Below, in pieces: positions 23,588 through 25,725 of a stretch of 25,725 bases of DNA. Positions within the stretch are counted from its first letter, which is position 1. Each line of letters opens with the position of its first letter. The notes below the pieces were generated by a model. The model did no database searches and was not told the origin of the DNA. It was given only the letters and a program-made list of their open reading frames with translations. The position numbers were made by a program, and so were the translations under genes. The DNA is from SIAJ01 sp036266155 (GTDB taxonomy: Bacteria > Planctomycetota > Planctomycetia > Gemmatales > Gemmataceae), in contig DATANR010000469.1 of the NCBI GenBank assembly GCA_036266155.1, forward strand, positions 1 to 25,725, given 5' to 3'.

Positions 23588-23648
23588 CCGCTCTTTCCAC
23601 CGCGAAAATCGGCCTTGATTTCGTTACACTGCCGTGCGAAAAGATGGG

Positions 23649-23677
23649 TTGACAGGGGATGCCCTTATCGATTACCT
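23649..23677 (+). promoter_or_regulatory. Candidate promoter of a small RNA
   Basis: TTGACA (23649-23654), 17-base spacer, TTACCT (23672-23677). The -35 is perfect and the -10 weak. No open reading frame with a ribosome site follows, but a terminator lies about 70 bases on. Confidence 0.35.
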
Positions 23678-23683
23678 TGCCCA

Positions 23684-23754
23684 CGCTTCATTCGGCCTCT
23701 TCTCTGTTCCGGCCCCGTCGCACCCAGGCGCAAGCCAAAGTCGGCGGGGTTTTT
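23684..23754 (+). ncRNA. Candidate small non-coding RNA, about 70 nt
   Basis: Bounded by a sigma-70-like promoter (23649-23677) and a terminator hairpin (23713-23754) with no gene between. The hairpin loop itself contains GGC-GCAA-GCC, a GNRA tetraloop stem, set between CACCCA and AAAGT, so the 3' end looks structured. I do not recognise the RNA. The alternative is that the hairpin ends an unseen transcript or is incidental. The rest of the 229-bp gap contains the TPR promoter and nothing else seen. Confidence 0.3.
23713..23754 (+). terminator. Plus-strand terminator with internal GNRA hairpin
   Basis: CCCCGTCG (23713-23720) pairs with CGGCGGGG (23742-23749), eight pairs including one G-U, followed by TTTTT (23750-23754). 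On the minus strand no T-run follows, so it does not serve the SnoaL-like gene. Confidence 0.65.
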
Positions 23755-23758
23755 CCAC

Positions 23759-24178
23759 TCACCCCAGTTGCCGCTGCAACGTCGCAAAGTCGAAGTACAC
23801 CGTCTCATTGATCAACCGGTCGCCGTCGAAATTGAAAACACACGCCAGACGCATGTCGAGCTTCTTTCCCTTCGGAGAAATGCCCGCCCATTCGGCGCGG
23901 TGCGTGCCGGTCATGCGTCCTTCGACGATGACGGCCTTTTCCGCATGATGCACGATTGTCGGATCGAAGTGGAAGTCGGGAAAACCACGGATGAGCCCGC
24001 CGATCAAATCTTGGACGGCCGCGGCCCCGTCGAACACAGCCCCCATCGGCACGACATCGTACTGCGGGTGATGGAAGCTGGCGACCGTCCCGTCCAGGTT
24101 CGCCGTGTTCTCCGCATCAACGTGGGCTCGGACGACGGCATCGCGGCGGGCGCGCAACTCGGCAGGTAATTCGTTCAT
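23759..24178 (-). CDS. SnoaL-like / ester-cyclase family protein (NTF2-like fold)
   Basis: A 139-residue single-domain protein with the NTF2-like order of a long N-terminal helix (ARRDAVVRAHVDAENTANLDGTVASF), a short loop PQYDVVPMGAVFDG, helix AVQDLIGGLIRGFPDFHFDP and a curved sheet ending in VFNFDGDRLINETVYFDFATLQRQLG. The GFPDFHF and NETVYFD segments fit the SnoaL-like polyketide cyclase/ester cyclase group, which covers many small hydrolases, isomerases and binding proteins, so the substrate is unknown. A GAGAT site precedes the ATG. It stands alone on the minus strand, divergent from the LEPR-motif gene across 243 bp. Confidence 0.8.
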   Translation of the reverse strand: MNELPAELRARRDAVVRAHVDAENTANLDGTVASFHHPQYDVVPMGAVFDGAAAVQDLIGGLIRGFPDFHFDPTIVHHAEKAVIVEGRMTGTHRAEWAGISPKGKKLDMRLACVFNFDGDRLINETVYFDFATLQRQLG

Positions 24179-24421
24179 GGGAAATCTCAGAATGGTGAAT
24201 CGCGCGGGAAGCCAACGACCTCGGCTTATCCACAGCTACGAACTGGCAAACAAACCGGATTCATGCTGAGCAAACTGCTTGAAACGCGTCGACTCCGTCG
24301 CATTCCCGATCAAGAAAATCAAAAAAGACTCGTCACAGTGCCAAACTTGGCCCCTATGAGGGGCAGAACAGGTGTGAAACGCAGGTATTTGGACGCCCGA
24401 TTACGATAACCGAGGATCATC
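24179..24421. other. 243-bp divergent gap with a short hairpin
   Basis: Between the SnoaL-like and LEPR-motif genes. GCCCCT-ATG-AGGGGC (24350-24364) is a perfect six-base hairpin, 58 bases before the LEPR-motif ATG. An A-rich stretch lies at 24313-24327. No promoter is convincing on either strand. Confidence 0.45.
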
Positions 24422-24655
24422 ATGAAGACGTTTTTCACTCGTTTGGTTGCCCGGACGACTCTTTCCAATGGCCCGCGTAAGCTCATTCGCTCGACGTTGA
24501 GCTTCGAGACGCTCGAACCACGCTGGGCACCGGCGGCAATCTCCGGAATCGTGCTCGTCAGCCCTCCGCCAACCGGCGGCATCGCGGCCCATTTTGTGGA
24601 CGAAGACATCTTGACCGGCGCCGGTACCGGCGCAGGAGGACACGTCCGTGCGTAG
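24422..24655 (+). CDS. Short LEPR-motif protein, possibly a remnant of a surface protein
   Basis: 77 residues beginning with a basic segment (MKTFFTRLVARTTLSNGPRK) and then SFETLEPRWAPA (27-38). That matches the LEPR/LExRxAPA-type N-terminal motif found at the start of many large planctomycete exported proteins, where it is thought to direct sorting. Here only about 40 residues follow before the stop (TGAGTGAGGHVRA), whereas typical carriers run to hundreds or thousands. The GAGG six bases before the ATG is well placed, so it may be expressed. It is either a small secreted protein or the 5' end of a truncated gene; the next gene is convergent after 20 bp, so no downstream remnant is visible. 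Confidence 0.6.
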   Translation: MKTFFTRLVARTTLSNGPRKLIRSTLSFETLEPRWAPAAISGIVLVSPPPTGGIAAHFVDEDILTGAGTGAGGHVRA

Positions 24656-24675
24656 AGAGTTTGGGATTCTAGCGA

Positions 24676-25209
24676 TCAGCCCTCCTTGACTCGCAAGCGC
24701 CGAAATTCAATCGCCCCAAACTCCGCGCGAATGCCCAACCCGGTCGCCTTGCCCTTCGCGGCCATCGTTTTGAGCAATTCGCCGTTGCACTTGTATTCTG
24801 CCTTGTCGCCCACGAGCACGATTTCAAACGTGTGCCACTCGCCTTCCTTCAGGTTTTTCACGTCCGGCGACTTGATGTCGAACTTGAGACCATGAAGGAA
24901 CAAGTCGTTGTTGCACTTCGGCCCCGGCTTGAACTCGAACTTGATGTGCACGTTGCCGGCAAATTCCTTGGCCGTAAAGATTTTGACGTCGCCCTTGACG
25001 GCCGGGTCGAGCGTCAACACGCCGTCGGCCACCTTGAAGCGCCCGTTGAACGCCTCCGTCTTGCCGTCGAGCGACTCGCCCTTCTCCGTCTTCCAACCCG
25101 TGAGGTCCTTGCCGTTGAAAAGAGGCGTGAAACCCTCTTCCACCTTGAAATCGTCGGCTCGTCCAGTGATTGCGGCCGCGACAACACACAGAATCACAAT
25201 GGCACGCAT
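24676..25209 (-). CDS. DUF1080 protein (3-keto-disaccharide hydrolase family)
   Basis: Secreted 177-residue protein of the concanavalin-like DUF1080 family, abundant in planctomycetes and linked to breakdown of 3-keto sugars. The signal peptide is MRAIVILCVVAAAITGRA. The domain starts at FTPLFNGKDLTGWKTEKG and continues with FNGRFKVADGVLTL, HIKFEFKPGPKCNNDLFLHG, GEWHTFEIVLVGDKAEYKCNGE and the closing GAIEFRRLRVKEG, all typical. I chose the ATG at 25209 because GGAGG lies five to six bases upstream and it gives a clean signal peptide; the frame runs 34 codons further. A less GC-rich leader (about 25265-25345) may hold the promoter. Its stop is 20 bp from the convergent LEPR-motif gene. Confidence 0.92.
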   Translation of the reverse strand: MRAIVILCVVAAAITGRADDFKVEEGFTPLFNGKDLTGWKTEKGESLDGKTEAFNGRFKVADGVLTLDPAVKGDVKIFTAKEFAGNVHIKFEFKPGPKCNNDLFLHGLKFDIKSPDVKNLKEGEWHTFEIVLVGDKAEYKCNGELLKTMAAKGKATGLGIRAEFGAIEFRRLRVKEG

Positions 25210-25439
25210 CAATTCCTCCAGATGAGTTTGGGGAGCGGTGAGTTCTATTCGTTCACGCGGAACGTCAGTCGCAGACATTTTGATAGATGTATGAATATAA
25301 ACTAATAGCACTTAACCAATTCCTGGGAAACTATTTGCGGCATGTAATGATCAGGCAGTCCAATTATGAAGAATACGTTCAGGGGGGTGTGTGGCGCGCG
25401 AACGAATCGAATTCATGAGGATGCAACGAATTTCAAACC
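25210..25439. other. 230-bp gap, AT-rich, no gene seen
   Basis: Lies between two minus-strand genes. Bases 25280-25320 are clearly AT-rich (CTAATAGCACTTAACC) and probably contain the DUF1080 promoter, but no pair of boxes is convincing. No terminator for the upstream gene was found. Confidence 0.4.
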
Positions 25440-25725
25440 TCATCGTTTCTCTTTGCTTCGCTCCTTGAACACGCCACTCATCAGGTTGTCGACGGGAGCG
25501 AACTGGTCGGTTAGCACCAATTCGGGGCTGCGATTCAGGAAGTCTTCGAAACGCGTTGGATCCAGCACGTGGATAAACGGTGCACGGTCGAGTCCCTGGC
25601 GTTCGTACGATTCCTGGGCCACTGCCTTGACATCGGCGAGGTCGAGCGGCTTATCCGATGCGTAAACGATGAAGACGTGCCGATTGCCCGGGTACAAGAA
25701 CCCCGCCGGATCGAGCAGGACCACG
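25440..25725 (-). CDS. C-terminal fragment of a spermidine-synthase-like protein (cut by window edge)
   Basis: About 95 residues open to the window edge, so the start is outside. The end reads VLTDQFAPVDNLMSGVFKER. The LTDxxAPVDNL block is characteristic of the C-terminus of spermidine-synthase-fold proteins, especially the large planctomycete and proteobacterial forms fused to a membrane transporter domain. FIVYASDKPLDLADVKAVAQESYERQG before it would be the preceding helix and strand. Whether the membrane part exists cannot be seen here. It is on the same strand as DUF1080 but 230 bp away. Confidence 0.62.
   Translation of the reverse strand, partial: VVLLDPAGFLYPGNRHVFIVYASDKPLDLADVKAVAQESYERQGLDRAPFIHVLDPTRFEDFLNRSPELVLTDQFAPVDNLMSGVFKERSKEKR

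Overview
The window looks like chromosomal DNA from a planctomycete, most likely of the Gemmata/Gemmataceae type. The DNA is GC-rich and genes are only loosely packed. Several families are typical of that phylum: a DUF1080 protein, a short LEPR-motif protein, a two-zinc-ribbon membrane protein, a very large TPR protein, a BBP2-type outer-membrane porin and a type III glutamine synthetase. No tRNA, rRNA or CRISPR array was seen. The genus is an inference from family content, not from a marker gene.

Layout. 1-780: a RAYT-like Y1 transposase between inverted copies of a 42-bp repeat. 794-3041 (minus): coiled-coil membrane protein, pdxJ and purC, joined by 1- and 4-bp overlaps. 3198-3530: an HU-type DNA-binding protein with its own promoter and terminator. 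3774-5297 (plus): a long coiled-coil protein anchored at both ends. 5290-12651: a nitrogen-assimilation block, read right to left as amt, glnK and glnN (type III glutamine synthetase), with a porin divergent from amt. 12852-16150 (minus): a zinc-ribbon/TM protein followed by a class-I GlnA homologue. 16244-17425 (minus): ispG. 17566-18732 (plus): an AAA ATPase. 18747-19254 (minus): a RelE/ParE-type toxin-antitoxin pair. 19285-23529 (minus): a 1,414-residue TPR protein. 23530-25725: a candidate small RNA, a SnoaL-like protein, a LEPR-motif small protein, a DUF1080 protein and the C-terminal end of a spermidine-synthase-like protein.

The most interesting part is the nitrogen block. The type III glutamine synthetase keeps every catalytic motif I can align. 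The class-I GlnA homologue has lost several catalytic residues by direct reading (equivalents of E. coli D50, E131, E220, N264, H269; E327 is Asp), yet it is full length and sits behind a near-perfect sigma-54 promoter. The ammonium transporter carries a Lys/Glu/Pro-rich periplasmic N-terminus, a coiled-coil insertion before its last helix and an extra C-terminal domain. The P-II protein lacks the uridylylated Tyr51. The amt upstream region has a sigma-54-like promoter, A-tracts and two dyads. Together this suggests an ammonium sensing and assimilation system with a probable pseudo-glutamine synthetase and a remodelled transporter. The catalytic status and all regulatory links are inference.
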